64,000 nucleotides of DNA from Chitinophaga agrisoli (GTDB taxonomy: Bacteria > Bacteroidota > Bacteroidia > Chitinophagales > Chitinophagaceae). The first letter of the stretch is position 1. Each line of letters opens with the position of its first letter. Both the position numbers and the translations under genes were made by a program. The DNA is taken from contig NZ_VUOC01000004.1 of assembly GCF_008386695.1 (NCBI RefSeq), positions 248,001-312,000 of the forward strand. Reading direction: 5' to 3'. The notes under the pieces are model-generated. The model made no database searches and was not told the origin of the DNA. It was given only the letters and a program-made list of their open reading frames with translations. Of this stretch, positions 1 through 8,744 are shown in pieces.

Positions 1-30
1 CCCTCATATAGCCGTAGAACGGCCCAGAAG

Positions 31-60
31 AGTGCAGCGCTGTGGTGCTGCACTTTTATT
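31..60 (+). terminator. Rho-independent terminator of a gene upstream of the window
   Basis: AGTGCAGC and GCTGCACT form a perfect 8-bp stem with an 8-nt loop, followed by TTTATTT. It would end a plus-strand transcript entering from the left. It overlaps the first possible ATG of the next gene (position 32), which argues that that gene starts later, at 116. Confidence 0.75.
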
Positions 61-115
61 TCCCTTTGCGTATAACCCTCAACCTTATTTAATAATTATT
101 AAAGCAACAAGGATC

Positions 116-811
116 ATGTCATTTGCTGCGTACAATGGGGTCAGACAAATCACTATCAACAGCTGCGCCGCCTTCTCAATGGCAGCGGCATTACATCATT
201 TTGGATTAACCAGGCTCCCCCACCTGCTGGATACGGACAACCTGGCCGCCGGTTATACCATGCCGGGCGCCCATGCCTTTGCACAGGATATTTATCAGAT
301 CACAGGAAACCTTTTCCTGGATCTTACCAACAATGCCGCCACCTACCGCTACGGTATTCCCGTAAGCGACCGTAACTCCTTCTCCGCGCTCACCTATGTA
401 GCCAGCCAGTTTGGACTGAGCGCAGACCGTATAAAAGTGCATTATAACCAGGCGGCAGAGCATTCCCTGAACCTGTTGCAGGTGACCAATCCTACGGGCA
501 AAGGCAGTAAGGCCAACCTGCTCCAGGTAGAAACAGACCTGATCACCGGCCCGCCCTATGCTAAAGTAGCCGGCCCGGTAGACTATGCCCAGACGCCGCG
601 GAATGGCGAAGCCCACCTGCTCATTGTCAGCCAGTTCATGCACTCCATCGTGATCAATGAAACAGAATGTTACGATCCCGGTACAGGTTACGTAGGGCCC
701 TATACCACAGATGTAATACCAGGCAGGTCGCATTTAACAGAAATTACTTACAGGCACCATGGATTACCCGTGCATCTGCCTTTCAGTGGGTTTTGGATGC
801 AGATGAGTTAA
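116..811 (+). CDS. Hypothetical protein, possibly a papain-fold (C39-like) cysteine peptidase
   Basis: The product is 231 residues long with no signal peptide. I chose the ATG at 116 because an AGGA precedes it and because the longer in-frame start at 32 lies inside a terminator hairpin. The N-terminus contains NSCAAFSMAAAL (Cys17), which resembles the N-terminal catalytic Cys helix of C39/papain-like peptidases. Near the C-terminus FMHSIVIN followed by YDPGTG gives a His and an Asp/Asn in the expected order. This catalytic triad reading is inference from motif order only; overall I do not recognise the family. It converges with glucokinase and is separated from it by a palindrome. Confidence 0.6.
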   Translation: MSFAAYNGVRQITINSCAAFSMAAALHHFGLTRLPHLLDTDNLAAGYTMPGAHAFAQDIYQITGNLFLDLTNNAATYRYGIPVSDRNSFSALTYVASQFGLSADRIKVHYNQAAEHSLNLLQVTNPTGKGSKANLLQVETDLITGPPYAKVAGPVDYAQTPRNGEAHLLIVSQFMHSIVINETECYDPGTGYVGPYTTDVIPGRSHLTEITYRHHGLPVHLPFSGFWMQMS

Positions 812-825
812 TGTGCAGATGTGCA

Positions 826-859
826 GCTGATTGATGTGCAAATGTGCACATCAATCAGC
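826..859. terminator. Perfect 15-bp palindrome between convergent genes, overlapping the glk stop codon
   Basis: GCTGATTGATGTGCA is followed by a 4-nt loop and its exact reverse complement. The TGA of glk lies within the right arm. No T-tract is present, so it is either a bidirectional hairpin terminator of an unusual type or a member of the ATGTGCTR-like repeat family (it contains TGATGTGC), or both. Confidence 0.55.
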
Positions 860-1910
860 CAGCGTTCACCGCATAATAAGCCGCACCCCAGAGGGCGGCT
901 TTGTCATTATTGATAACATGCAGCGGTACAGAGGCCAGCAACTCTATCAGGCGGTCGCCCTGCAGATAGTGATGGTAGAAATTATTATCCTCCAGTAAAG
1001 GGATGATGCGGGGTGGGATACCGCCGCCTACAAACAATCCGCCGGTAGCCTTCATCTTAAACACCAGGTTGGCGGCCTCCCTGGCCAGATAGCGTACAAA
1101 CAGCTCCATTGTTTTTATACAGATGGATACTTTCTGATCAATGGCATTGCCGCTGATCACCGCGGCAGGGTCTTTCTCCAGCAGGTCTTCCTCCAGCCAG
1201 TCCGGCACATGCATATGCCGGATATCCCGCAGGAATTTAAAGGTATCATAGATGCCAGGACCGGATACCAGGCGCTCCCAGCTCACAATATTATATTTCT
1301 CCTGCAAGAACTGCAGCAGCTCCATATCCAGCTCATTACGCGGAGCAAAATCGCAATGCCCGCCCTCTGTGGCAAAAGGCGAATATGCAGTACCGTCCCA
1401 GTAAAGCCCCGCCTCTCCCAGCCCGGTGCCAGGCGCTATAATGGCCATATTCCCCCCTGCGCCCGGCTGTCCGCTATGCAGCGTTACCAGGCTGTCTGTG
1501 GTAAGCGTGGCCAACCCATACGCGGTGGCCTCCAGGTCGTTTATAAGGGTGGTCTCCTCTACATGCGCCGCCTCCTGTATCTCCGCCACCGTCAGCTCAC
1601 GCGAAAGATTCGTGAGCTCTACTTTGCCCTTTATCACCGGGCCTGCCACGCCTATACATATACGCTGCGGCCGTTTAGAAGGCTGGCGGCCCACGAACTC
1701 CGCTATAATAGCCGCAAAGGATGCATAATCCCGGGAGCGGTATACATGATCCTCCACCACCTCCATCTTACCGCCGCCCGCCTCAAAAAGGGCCAGCCTC
1801 GTATTGGTGCCGCCCAGGTCACCGGCCAGTACATACAGCGGGTCCTGGCCAGCCGGCCGGTTCATACGCGCAAAGCGGGGAAGGTATTGTTGTTCGTTGA
1901 CTGCTTGCAT
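855..1910 (-). CDS. glk: Glucokinase
   Basis: ATP-dependent glucokinase (EC 2.7.1.2), which phosphorylates glucose to glucose-6-phosphate in the cytoplasm. The product is 351 residues, close to the usual length of the Glk family (ROK/hexokinase-like ASKHA fold). Visible motifs are the phosphate-binding LAGDLGGTNTRLALFEAGG at about residues 28-46, the catalytic-Asp motif INDLEATAYG in the middle, APGTGLGEAGLYW for adenosine/phosphate binding, and VGGGIPPRI near the C-terminus. It stands alone on the minus strand but close to trehalose genes whose product, once hydrolysed, yields glucose. The start at 1910 gives about 25 residues before the nucleotide-binding strand; a later Met (residue 16) is also possible. 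Confidence 0.93.
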   Translation of the reverse strand: MQAVNEQQYLPRFARMNRPAGQDPLYVLAGDLGGTNTRLALFEAGGGKMEVVEDHVYRSRDYASFAAIIAEFVGRQPSKRPQRICIGVAGPVIKGKVELTNLSRELTVAEIQEAAHVEETTLINDLEATAYGLATLTTDSLVTLHSGQPGAGGNMAIIAPGTGLGEAGLYWDGTAYSPFATEGGHCDFAPRNELDMELLQFLQEKYNIVSWERLVSGPGIYDTFKFLRDIRHMHVPDWLEEDLLEKDPAAVISGNAIDQKVSICIKTMELFVRYLAREAANLVFKMKATGGLFVGGGIPPRIIPLLEDNNFYHHYLQGDRLIELLASVPLHVINNDKAALWGAAYYAVNAG

Positions 1911-1937
1911 GTTATAAAAATACGGAATAATGAGTTA

Positions 1938-2125
1938 ATGTGCTGATGTGCAAATATGCTAATGTGCTAATGAAATGCAGCTATTTGGTAGACCTCCAAC
2001 CCGCAACAAACATTAAAATATATAATATACTTCACCATGCAGCACCGTCTATATTCACACATCAGCAGCCCGGCGCTGTACACGGGCCATCATCAGCACA
2101 TTAGCATATTTGCACATCAGCACAT
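1938..2125. repeat. Inverted pair of ATGTGCTR octamer blocks between glk and the GH15 gene
   Basis: A 35-base block at 1938-1972, made of ATGTGCTG/ATGTGCAA/ATATGCTA/ATGTGCTA units, reappears as its reverse complement at 2091-2125 with one mismatch. About 118 bases of AT-rich sequence lie between. The pair could form a very large stem-loop. It sits in the divergent intergenic region 1911-2205, which must also hold the promoters of both genes. Confidence 0.8.
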
Positions 2126-2205
2126 CACCTTTGGCTTGGCTTTTGATATAAAGTGAACAATTTCATCCGCGCAGACGTAAAGCATATAACTTATTAATAC
2201 AAGGC

Positions 2206-3987
2206 ATGGAAAGACACACCTACCAGACGGGATTGATCGGCAATTGCGCCTTCCTGGCGCACGTACACCGCAACACTAACATAGAATGGCTCTGCTGGCC
2301 GCGTATGGACAGCACCTTTATCTTTGGAGGCCTGCTCGATAAGGATAAAGGCGGCCAGTTCTCCATACTGCCGGAAACAGAATATACCTCCCGGCAGTAT
2401 TACATGGAAAATACCAATGTCCTCTGCACAGAGATCACCGCCGGAAACGGCAAATACCTGGTAACTGATTTTGCGCCACGCTTCTTCCAATACGACCGCT
2501 ATTTTAAACCGCTCATGCTCATACGTAAGATTGAGCCACTCGAAGGCTCCCCGCGTATACGCGTGCGCTGTGAGCCGGTAAGCGATTATGGCGCCCAAAA
2601 ACTGCATCCCCAGCCTGGCAGCAATCACGTAGAGTTCCTGGGCGCCGGAGAAAGATTGCGCCTTACCACCAATATTCCTGTTAATTATGTGCTGGATGAG
2701 CAATATTTCGTACTCAACGATACTAAATACCTGCTCCTCTCCTACGGCAGCCCGCTGGAAGCCGCGCTGAATGCCACCGCGGAAAACTTTCTCCGGGAAA
2801 CCATCGCCTACTGGCGTACCTGGATCAAACATTCCAACATCGCCAATTTTTACCAGCCCTACGTAATACGGTCTGCCCTCACCCTTAAGATCCACCAGTA
2901 CGAAGATACCGGCGCTATCATCGCCGCCAGCACCACCAGCCTCCCGGAATTCCCGGACAGTGGCCGCAACTGGGACTACCGGTATTGCTGGCTGCGGGAT
3001 ACCTATTATATCATCACCGCGCTAAACCATATAGGCCATTTCGAGGAAATGGAACGTTATTTTAACTATGTAACGGATATCTCCTTCTCCGGCGACTACC
3101 GCTATCAGCCGCTCTACGGCATTACCGGCCAAAAACTGCTTACAGAACAAATCCTGCCGGAGCTGAGCGGTTACCTGGGCAACCAGCCAGTACGCATCGG
3201 CAACCAGGCCTACGAACATATCCAGAATGATATCTACGGACAGGTGCTCATCTCCATGCTGCCACTGTATACAGATCACCGTTTTATCTTCTCAGAGCGT
3301 AAAGATTCCGCCTGGTGGATAGAATACCTCTTAGGCAAAATAGAGCGCACCATTGACGAAAAAGACGCCGGCATCTGGGAGTTCCGCAATTTTGCCAATA
3401 TCCATTGCTACAGTAACCTGTTCCAATGGACCGGCTGTTGCGCGGCAGAGAAAATGGCCCGCACCATTGGCCATCAGCCCCTGGTGGAACGTGCCATCGC
3501 CCTCAAACAACGCGCGATCGATCATATAGAAAGCTGTTACGATCCGGAACGTAAAGTATATACCAATGCAGTAGGCAGCTCCCACCTGGATGCCAGTACG
3601 CTGCAGCTGATCAATATGTATTACCTGGATCCCGCTTCTGAAAAAGCGCGGGATCACCTGGCAGCGCTGGAGAAAGAGCTGAAAACGCCCCAGGGCCTTT
3701 TTTACCGCTACCTCCACGCGGATGATTTCGGCCGGCCCAAAACCACCTTCCTCGTCTGCGCCTTCTGGTATGTAGAAGCCCTGGCCTGCGTAGGCCGCCT
3801 GGACGATGCCATCCGCGAGTTCGAGAACCTGCTCCAGTACTCTAATCATCTCCTTCTCTTCAGTGAAGATGTAGCCGAAGAAGACGGCAGCCAATGGGGC
3901 AACTTCCCGCAGGCATACAGCCATGTAGGTTTGATGAACGCCGCATACAGGATTGCTATGAAATTGGATGTGCCGATATTTATCTAA
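2206..3987 (+). CDS. GH15 family glycoside hydrolase (glucoamylase/trehalase-like)
   Basis: The 593-residue protein has the two-part GH15 layout: an N-terminal beta-rich domain starting GLIGNCAFLAHV and WLCWPRMDSTFIFGGLLD, and a C-terminal (alpha/alpha)6 barrel with the family signature GRNWDYRYCWLRDTYY at about residue 253. No signal peptide is seen, so it acts in the cytoplasm. GH15 members of this bacterial clade include glucoamylases, glucodextranases and trehalases. The convergent neighbour makes trehalose, so trehalose hydrolysis or an alpha-glucan role linked to trehalose is plausible (inference). The stop codon is the first unit of an octamer repeat block. Confidence 0.88.
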   Translation: MERHTYQTGLIGNCAFLAHVHRNTNIEWLCWPRMDSTFIFGGLLDKDKGGQFSILPETEYTSRQYYMENTNVLCTEITAGNGKYLVTDFAPRFFQYDRYFKPLMLIRKIEPLEGSPRIRVRCEPVSDYGAQKLHPQPGSNHVEFLGAGERLRLTTNIPVNYVLDEQYFVLNDTKYLLLSYGSPLEAALNATAENFLRETIAYWRTWIKHSNIANFYQPYVIRSALTLKIHQYEDTGAIIAASTTSLPEFPDSGRNWDYRYCWLRDTYYIITALNHIGHFEEMERYFNYVTDISFSGDYRYQPLYGITGQKLLTEQILPELSGYLGNQPVRIGNQAYEHIQNDIYGQVLISMLPLYTDHRFIFSERKDSAWWIEYLLGKIERTIDEKDAGIWEFRNFANIHCYSNLFQWTGCCAAEKMARTIGHQPLVERAIALKQRAIDHIESCYDPERKVYTNAVGSSHLDASTLQLINMYYLDPASEKARDHLAALEKELKTPQGLFYRYLHADDFGRPKTTFLVCAFWYVEALACVGRLDDAIREFENLLQYSNHLLLFSEDVAEEDGSQWGNFPQAYSHVGLMNAAYRIAMKLDVPIFI

Positions 3988-4022
3988 TGTGCTGATGTGC
4001 TGATGTGCTAATGTGCTAATGA
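3985..4022 (+). repeat. ATGTGCTR octamer array, forward orientation
   Basis: Four head-to-tail 8-bp units (ATGTGCTG twice, ATGTGCTA twice) begin at the stop codon of the GH15 gene. Together with the opposite-facing block at 4114-4227 they form the arms of a potential large hairpin between two convergent genes. Confidence 0.85.
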
Positions 4023-4044
4023 CGAATGCATAGCCCTTTAACGC

Positions 4045-4093
4045 AATATGCAGATGAACAACGGAAACAATTCCATTTATTCATCTGCATATT
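4045..4093. terminator. 14-bp inverted repeat nested between octamer arrays
   Basis: AATATGCAGATGAA (4045-4058) and TTCATCTGCATATT (4080-4093) are exact reverse complements with a 21-nt loop. Placed midway between two convergent stop codons, it probably acts as a bidirectional terminator; no long T-tract follows the stem. Confidence 0.5.
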
Positions 4094-4113
4094 TTCAAAT
4101 TAAACCATTCACC

Positions 4114-4227
4114 TCATTAGCACATTAGCATCAGCACATTAGCATTAGCACATCAGCACATCAGCACATTAGCATATCAGCACATTAGCATATCAGCACA
4201 TTAGCACATCAGCACATCAGCACATTA
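4114..4227 (-). repeat. ATGTGCTR octamer array, reverse orientation
   Basis: About 14 units of the 8-bp repeat, read on the minus strand as ATGTGCTG, ATGTGCTA and ATATGCTA variants (one unit is short by two bases), run right up to the TAA stop of the trehalose synthase/phosphatase gene. It is the longest array of this repeat in the window. Confidence 0.85.
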
Positions 4228-6396
4228 AACCAGCGTCGCTAAAAACTGCCTCACCTCCTGGAAATTCCTCAAATAATAACGCGCCGCTGATACCTGGCTC
4301 CCTACCTTAATAGAGATCGTCTCCTCAGGCAACGCCTTAAAAATATCTTCATCCGTGTGGTCATCGCCGATAGCCATCACAAAATCATAAGGCCGGTCCT
4401 GCAGCCAGTTAATAGCTGCCCTGCCTTTATTGATCTCCACATTCTTCACTTCTATCACCTTATCGCCGGGCAACACCTGCAGCCCTTTATCATTGGTATA
4501 ATAGCGCAGGTTATTCATCAGCTCATTGGCGCGCAGCTCACCCAGGCCTTGTTCCACCTTACGGTAATGCCACACCAGCGAGTAACTTTTTTCTTCAATG
4601 AATGAGCCGGGCGTACGGTCCGTATAAGTATCCAGCGTAGGGTAAATATCCTGTTTCCACTGATCATTAAGGCCCGGCAGCTTTTTCCAGCGCGCGCCTT
4701 GTTTCTTATTCCAGGCGCCATGTTCCGCAATCAGGTCCAGCTTCAGATGGCCCAGCCATTGAGATAAGGTCTCATGTTTACGCCCGCTGATCATGATCAC
4801 CTCATTGGCAGGGTCTGCCGTCAGTTCCCGTAACAACTGGTACAGGTCCTGGTCTGGAGAAGCCAGATCAATATTCACGTTAAAGCCCACCAGGGTGCCG
4901 TCATAATCCAGGAAAATAGCGCGTTTCGTGGCGGATTTATACTGCCGCTGCACCTGCAGCTGCATATCCAGGCTCAGGCGGCGGGCCAGCATAGACTGCT
5001 GTATCTGCTTTACCTCCTGCAGCCGGTCCATGAAGAGTTTTACCCAGTGCGCAATATTAAATTTCGCTACCACCTGCCGCATCTGTTTCATACGGCGGTA
5101 TTGCTCTGGTTTGGGCATTATCAGCGCTTCTTCTATGGCGCGGGTGATAGCGCCTATATTATTCGGGTTTACGATCAGTGCATCGATCAGCTCGCGGGAT
5201 GCGCCGGCCATTTCGCTCAGGATCAGCACGCCATCGTTATGGGTGCGGCTGGCCACATACTCCTTGCTCACCAGGTTCATACCATCGCGCATAGGCGTTA
5301 CCAGCCCTATGTCCGCAAAATTATACAGCGCGGATAAGGTCTCTATGGGGAATGAACGGTAAAAATAATGCACCGGGTGCCAGTTAATGGTACGGAAACG
5401 GGCATTGATACCACCTACCAGCTTATCAATCTCATCGCGCAGATCCTTGTACTGTTGTACATTATCCCGCGAAGGCACCACGATCATGTACAACACCACC
5501 TTCTCTGCATACTCCGGATGCAATTGCAGGAACAGCTCATAAGCCTCCAGGCGTTGCAGGATGCCCTTGCTGTAATCCAGCCGGTCAATGGTCAGGATCA
5601 TGTCTATACCCTGGAAATTATCTTTCAGCTGTTTCAACTGCTCCTGCACTTCATGGTTGTTGCCCATAGAGGCATAGCGGTCATAGTCAATACCCATGGG
5701 GAACGTCTCTGCGATCACGGCGCGGTCATTCACCATCAGCACGTTGGCAGAGGCATTGATGGGCAGCAGGCGGGTAACGGCATTAATAAAATGCCGGCTA
5801 TCATCAAAAGTATGAAAGCCCAGTAAGTCCGCCCCCAGCATACCCTCCAGCAGTTCTGCCCGCCACGGTATCAGGCGGAACAGCTCAAAGGAAGGAAAAG
5901 GTATATGCAGAAAAAATCCAATAGAAATATCCGGCATGGCCGCACGGATCATGCCCGGCAATAATAACAGCTGGTAATCATGGATCCATATTACATCGCC
6001 TGGCTCTGCTGTTTCCAGTATGATATCCCGGAACTTCTCGTTCACGCGGTAATAACAGTCCCAATGAGACTGCTCATAGCGGGCATACACCGCCATGTAA
6101 TGAAATACAGGCCACAAGGTCTCGTTAGAGAATCCTTCGTAGTAATTGTTGATCTCATCCTGCGTTAAATACACAGGCTTCAGGTTCATGGCGGCCATTT
6201 CTTCTCGTATGCGCGCCTGGTCTTCTGTTGATGTAACTTCCAATCCAGGCCAGCCGATCCATACATTATTACCGTCTCTGTAAATAGAGCCCAGCCCTGT
6301 AGCCAGTCCACCCTCGCTCTGTGCCAGCGTATACGCTCCGTCCTTTTCTGTGATCCTTACGGGTAGCCTGTTCGATACAATAATGGTCTTACTCAT
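4225..6396 (-). CDS. Bifunctional trehalose-6-phosphate synthase / trehalose-6-phosphate phosphatase
   Basis: This is a fusion of OtsA (GT20) and OtsB (HAD phosphatase), 723 residues, cytoplasmic. Residues 1 to about 470 are GT20: SNRLPV at the start, SEGGLATGLGS, WIHDYQLLLLPGMIR, DRLDYSKG for the nucleotide-sugar site and LVSKEYVA. Residues from about 490 are the phosphatase, with the HAD nucleophile motif LDYDGTLVGF near residue 494, MISGRK, and the metal motif AIGDDHTDEDIF. It would convert UDP-glucose plus glucose-6-phosphate to trehalose without releasing the intermediate. Such fusions are usual in Bacteroidota. It faces a GH15 enzyme, and with nearby glucokinase forms a compact trehalose/glucose gene group. 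Confidence 0.95.
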   Translation of the reverse strand: MSKTIIVSNRLPVRITEKDGAYTLAQSEGGLATGLGSIYRDGNNVWIGWPGLEVTSTEDQARIREEMAAMNLKPVYLTQDEINNYYEGFSNETLWPVFHYMAVYARYEQSHWDCYYRVNEKFRDIILETAEPGDVIWIHDYQLLLLPGMIRAAMPDISIGFFLHIPFPSFELFRLIPWRAELLEGMLGADLLGFHTFDDSRHFINAVTRLLPINASANVLMVNDRAVIAETFPMGIDYDRYASMGNNHEVQEQLKQLKDNFQGIDMILTIDRLDYSKGILQRLEAYELFLQLHPEYAEKVVLYMIVVPSRDNVQQYKDLRDEIDKLVGGINARFRTINWHPVHYFYRSFPIETLSALYNFADIGLVTPMRDGMNLVSKEYVASRTHNDGVLILSEMAGASRELIDALIVNPNNIGAITRAIEEALIMPKPEQYRRMKQMRQVVAKFNIAHWVKLFMDRLQEVKQIQQSMLARRLSLDMQLQVQRQYKSATKRAIFLDYDGTLVGFNVNIDLASPDQDLYQLLRELTADPANEVIMISGRKHETLSQWLGHLKLDLIAEHGAWNKKQGARWKKLPGLNDQWKQDIYPTLDTYTDRTPGSFIEEKSYSLVWHYRKVEQGLGELRANELMNNLRYYTNDKGLQVLPGDKVIEVKNVEINKGRAAINWLQDRPYDFVMAIGDDHTDEDIFKALPEETISIKVGSQVSAARYYLRNFQEVRQFLATLV

Positions 6397-6794
6397 AGTA
6401 CGTTAAATGTCGTTTATCTAACAAAATCTGTTCCGCTGTATATAAAAATTCCTCACCGCAGGTAGTACCTGCCAGGTAACACGCGCTAATAGTTAAGTGC
6501 TAAATTCAAATGTCCAAGCCTGCTGCCATGGCTGGAGTTTCAATGGATACAACGAATACCGGGAATGAAGTATTTATATAATATAAGCAGCTTTAAGGCT
6601 TTCGCAAGATAAACATTCTTTATAACATAGCCGTATACGTTATACACGCAAAATGGCTTCGGTGTGGCAGCCACTACCTATATTTCGTTGAGAATGTGGA
6701 GATAATCCGCACATTCTGCGGAGCCCGCCAACCACTCATCATGTTTGTTGGTACTTTTTTTGTGGATGCATTATTTTCAAAAAAATATGAATCA
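6397..6794. other. Intergenic region between divergent trehalose and aldo/keto reductase genes
   Basis: About 400 bases, AT-rich, with no convincing coding sequence. It must hold promoters for both flanking genes. An open frame runs upstream of the reductase ATG from 6696, but its translation is unlike a protein N-terminus of that family. Confidence 0.5.
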
Positions 6795-7745
6795 ATGGAA
6801 CAACGGAAACTGGGTAAGTCAGCGCTAACAGTAGCGCCGCTCGCATTTGGCGGCAATGTATTCGGATGGACCGCAGACGAAAGCACTTCTTTTAAATTAC
6901 TGGACGCCTTTGTAGCAGCCGGCTTCAATCTCATAGACACGGCGGATGTATATGCAAAATGGGTAAGCGGTAACAAAGGCGGAGAATCAGAGACCATTAT
7001 CGGCAACTGGTTAAAACAAAATGGTAAAAGGGAGCAGGTAATAATTGCCACTAAAGTAGGCGCAGAAATGGGACCGCAACAAAAAGGCCTGTCTAAGACA
7101 TATATCACCAAAGCAGTAGAAGACTCCTTACACCGCCTGCAAACAGATTATATCGATCTTTACCAGACACACTATGATGATGAAGGCACACCGGTGGAAG
7201 AAACCCTGGCCACTTATGCTGCATTGATAAACGCCGGCAAAATACGCGTGATAGGCGCCTCTAACATGAGCCCTGAGCGTTTGCAGCTTTCTTTACATAA
7301 CAGCGAACAATATGGTTATCCCCGGTACGAAACATTACAACCGGAATATAACCTGTATGACCGCAAGAAATTCGAAACTTCTTATGCTCCTATCTGCCTG
7401 GAACACGAGCTGGGCGTGATCCCCTACTACTCGCTGGCCAGCGGTTTCCTGAGTGGTAAGTATCGTTCCAAAGCAGATCTTTCCAAAAGCCCCCGCGGAC
7501 AAAAAGCGGTTAGTTATCTCGATGAAAGAGGCCTGCGCATCCTGGCAGCGCTGGATGATGTTGCTGCGCGTTATAACACAAACCCCGCCGGCGTAGCTAT
7601 TGCCTGGCTGGTACAAAGACCGGGTATCACTGCGCCCATTGTAAGCGCTACGAGTGTGGAGCAATTGGAAGCATTAACAAAAGCGGTAACATTGGGACTG
7701 GATGCGGCCGCCCTGCAACAGCTGGAAGAGGCGAGCGCGTATTAA
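6795..7745 (+). CDS. Aldo/keto reductase
   Basis: NADPH-dependent carbonyl reductase of the AKR superfamily, 316 residues, cytoplasmic (alpha/beta)8 barrel. The catalytic tetrad is visible: Asp48 and Tyr53 in NLIDTADVYAKW, Lys87 in IIATKVG, His126 in LYQTHYDDE. The cofactor-binding C-terminal half contains VIGASNMSPERL and the loop with IAWLVQRPG. The start was set at 6795 because MEQRKLGKSALTVAPLAFGG is the standard AKR opening; the frame is open further upstream but not family-like. The gene converges with the next one and the two stop codons overlap (7742-7745). Substrate cannot be told. Confidence 0.9.
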   Translation: MEQRKLGKSALTVAPLAFGGNVFGWTADESTSFKLLDAFVAAGFNLIDTADVYAKWVSGNKGGESETIIGNWLKQNGKREQVIIATKVGAEMGPQQKGLSKTYITKAVEDSLHRLQTDYIDLYQTHYDDEGTPVEETLATYAALINAGKIRVIGASNMSPERLQLSLHNSEQYGYPRYETLQPEYNLYDRKKFETSYAPICLEHELGVIPYYSLASGFLSGKYRSKADLSKSPRGQKAVSYLDERGLRILAALDDVAARYNTNPAGVAIAWLVQRPGITAPIVSATSVEQLEALTKAVTLGLDAAALQQLEEASAY

Positions 7746-8689
7746 AACTTTATCACCGTCTTCCCCTTACTCCTCGCAGCACGGCTTTGCGCAATGGCTC
7801 CGCCCGTTTCCTCCGGTGAAATGATATTATCCAACGGCACTTTTATCTGCCCTTTATCAATCAGCTGTGTAAGCTGCGCCAGCGATGCCGGCGTGCCTTT
7901 TGTCTCAAAATTGCCGCCGTGGATCTGCCGCTCCTGCAAAAAATGTTTATCCGCCACAAATGCCGTGGTGAGCGCTGCGCCCCCCTGTTTCACCAGCCCA
8001 ACAGCCGCTTCAAAATCTGCTTTATTGCTGATCACATCTATCAAACCATCTATCCCCTCCGGAAAAGCCTGTTTTACCTGTTCCACTACAGGGGCTTGCT
8101 TATAGTTGATCGTAGTGGCAGCGCCTAACTCCTGCATACGGGTAGCGCCTTCTTCACTGCTCACAGTGGCTATTACTTGCAATCCCTGCAAAGCGGCCAG
8201 TTGTACCACAAACGAGCCCACGCCGCCGGTAGCGCCTATCACCAGCAATGTTTGTCCTTTCTGTAACCCCAGTTTCTCCAGCAGCTGCAACCCGGTCATA
8301 CCGGCATTGCCAGCGCCTGCGGCTGTTTCCAGCGGAATGGATGTGGGTGCATGATTAATGGCCGCATCTTCCGGTACGATCGCATACTCCGCATAAGAGC
8401 CTTCTCCCGCAGGGCTATGAAAAAAGATACCATAGATCTTATCCCCTTTCTTAAAGCGGGTCACGCCTTCACCGGTTTCCATCACTGTACCGGCGCCTTC
8501 TACGCCCATGATCAGCGGAAATTGATGCGGCATATGCCCATCCAGGATCCCGTCTGCCAGTTTCCAGTCAAAAGGGTTTATACCGGCGGCGGCTACACGT
8601 ACCAGTACCGTGCCGGGACGCAGTTGCGGCTGCGGCAGGTCCATTACTTCAGGTGCGGCTTTAAATGCCGAAACAGCGATGGCTTTCAT
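7742..8689 (-). CDS. Zinc-independent MDR family NADP-dependent oxidoreductase
   Basis: Medium-chain dehydrogenase/reductase of the quinone oxidoreductase type, 315 residues. It has the GroES-like N-terminal domain (GINPFDWKLADG, GVEGAGTVMETG) and the Rossmann motif GATGGVGSFVVQLA around residue 153. The Cys/His zinc ligands of alcohol dehydrogenases are absent, which fits the quinone/enone reductase branch. Its 3' end overlaps the reductase on the other strand by four bases, and its 5' end is only 55 bases from the divergent amidase, so both promoters share that short gap. Confidence 0.88.
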   Translation of the reverse strand: MKAIAVSAFKAAPEVMDLPQPQLRPGTVLVRVAAAGINPFDWKLADGILDGHMPHQFPLIMGVEGAGTVMETGEGVTRFKKGDKIYGIFFHSPAGEGSYAEYAIVPEDAAINHAPTSIPLETAAGAGNAGMTGLQLLEKLGLQKGQTLLVIGATGGVGSFVVQLAALQGLQVIATVSSEEGATRMQELGAATTINYKQAPVVEQVKQAFPEGIDGLIDVISNKADFEAAVGLVKQGGAALTTAFVADKHFLQERQIHGGNFETKGTPASLAQLTQLIDKGQIKVPLDNIISPEETGGAIAQSRAARSKGKTVIKF

Positions 8690-8744
8690 ACTATCCGTTT
8701 TAAGTGGCTAAAGATAATTACTTTCGTTATAAAATGCTGTATCC

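Noticed and set aside
32-115. Upstream ATG of the first gene (28 extra residues)
   Set aside because: That ATG is inside a strong terminator hairpin, the extra residues look random, and an AGGA precedes the ATG at 116.
206-733. 175-codon open frame opposite the first gene
   Set aside because: It is antisense to a better-supported gene with a ribosome binding site; no domain pattern.
3985-4227. CRISPR array or tandem direct repeat gene
   Set aside because: The unit is only 8 bp, has no spacers, and there are no cas genes.
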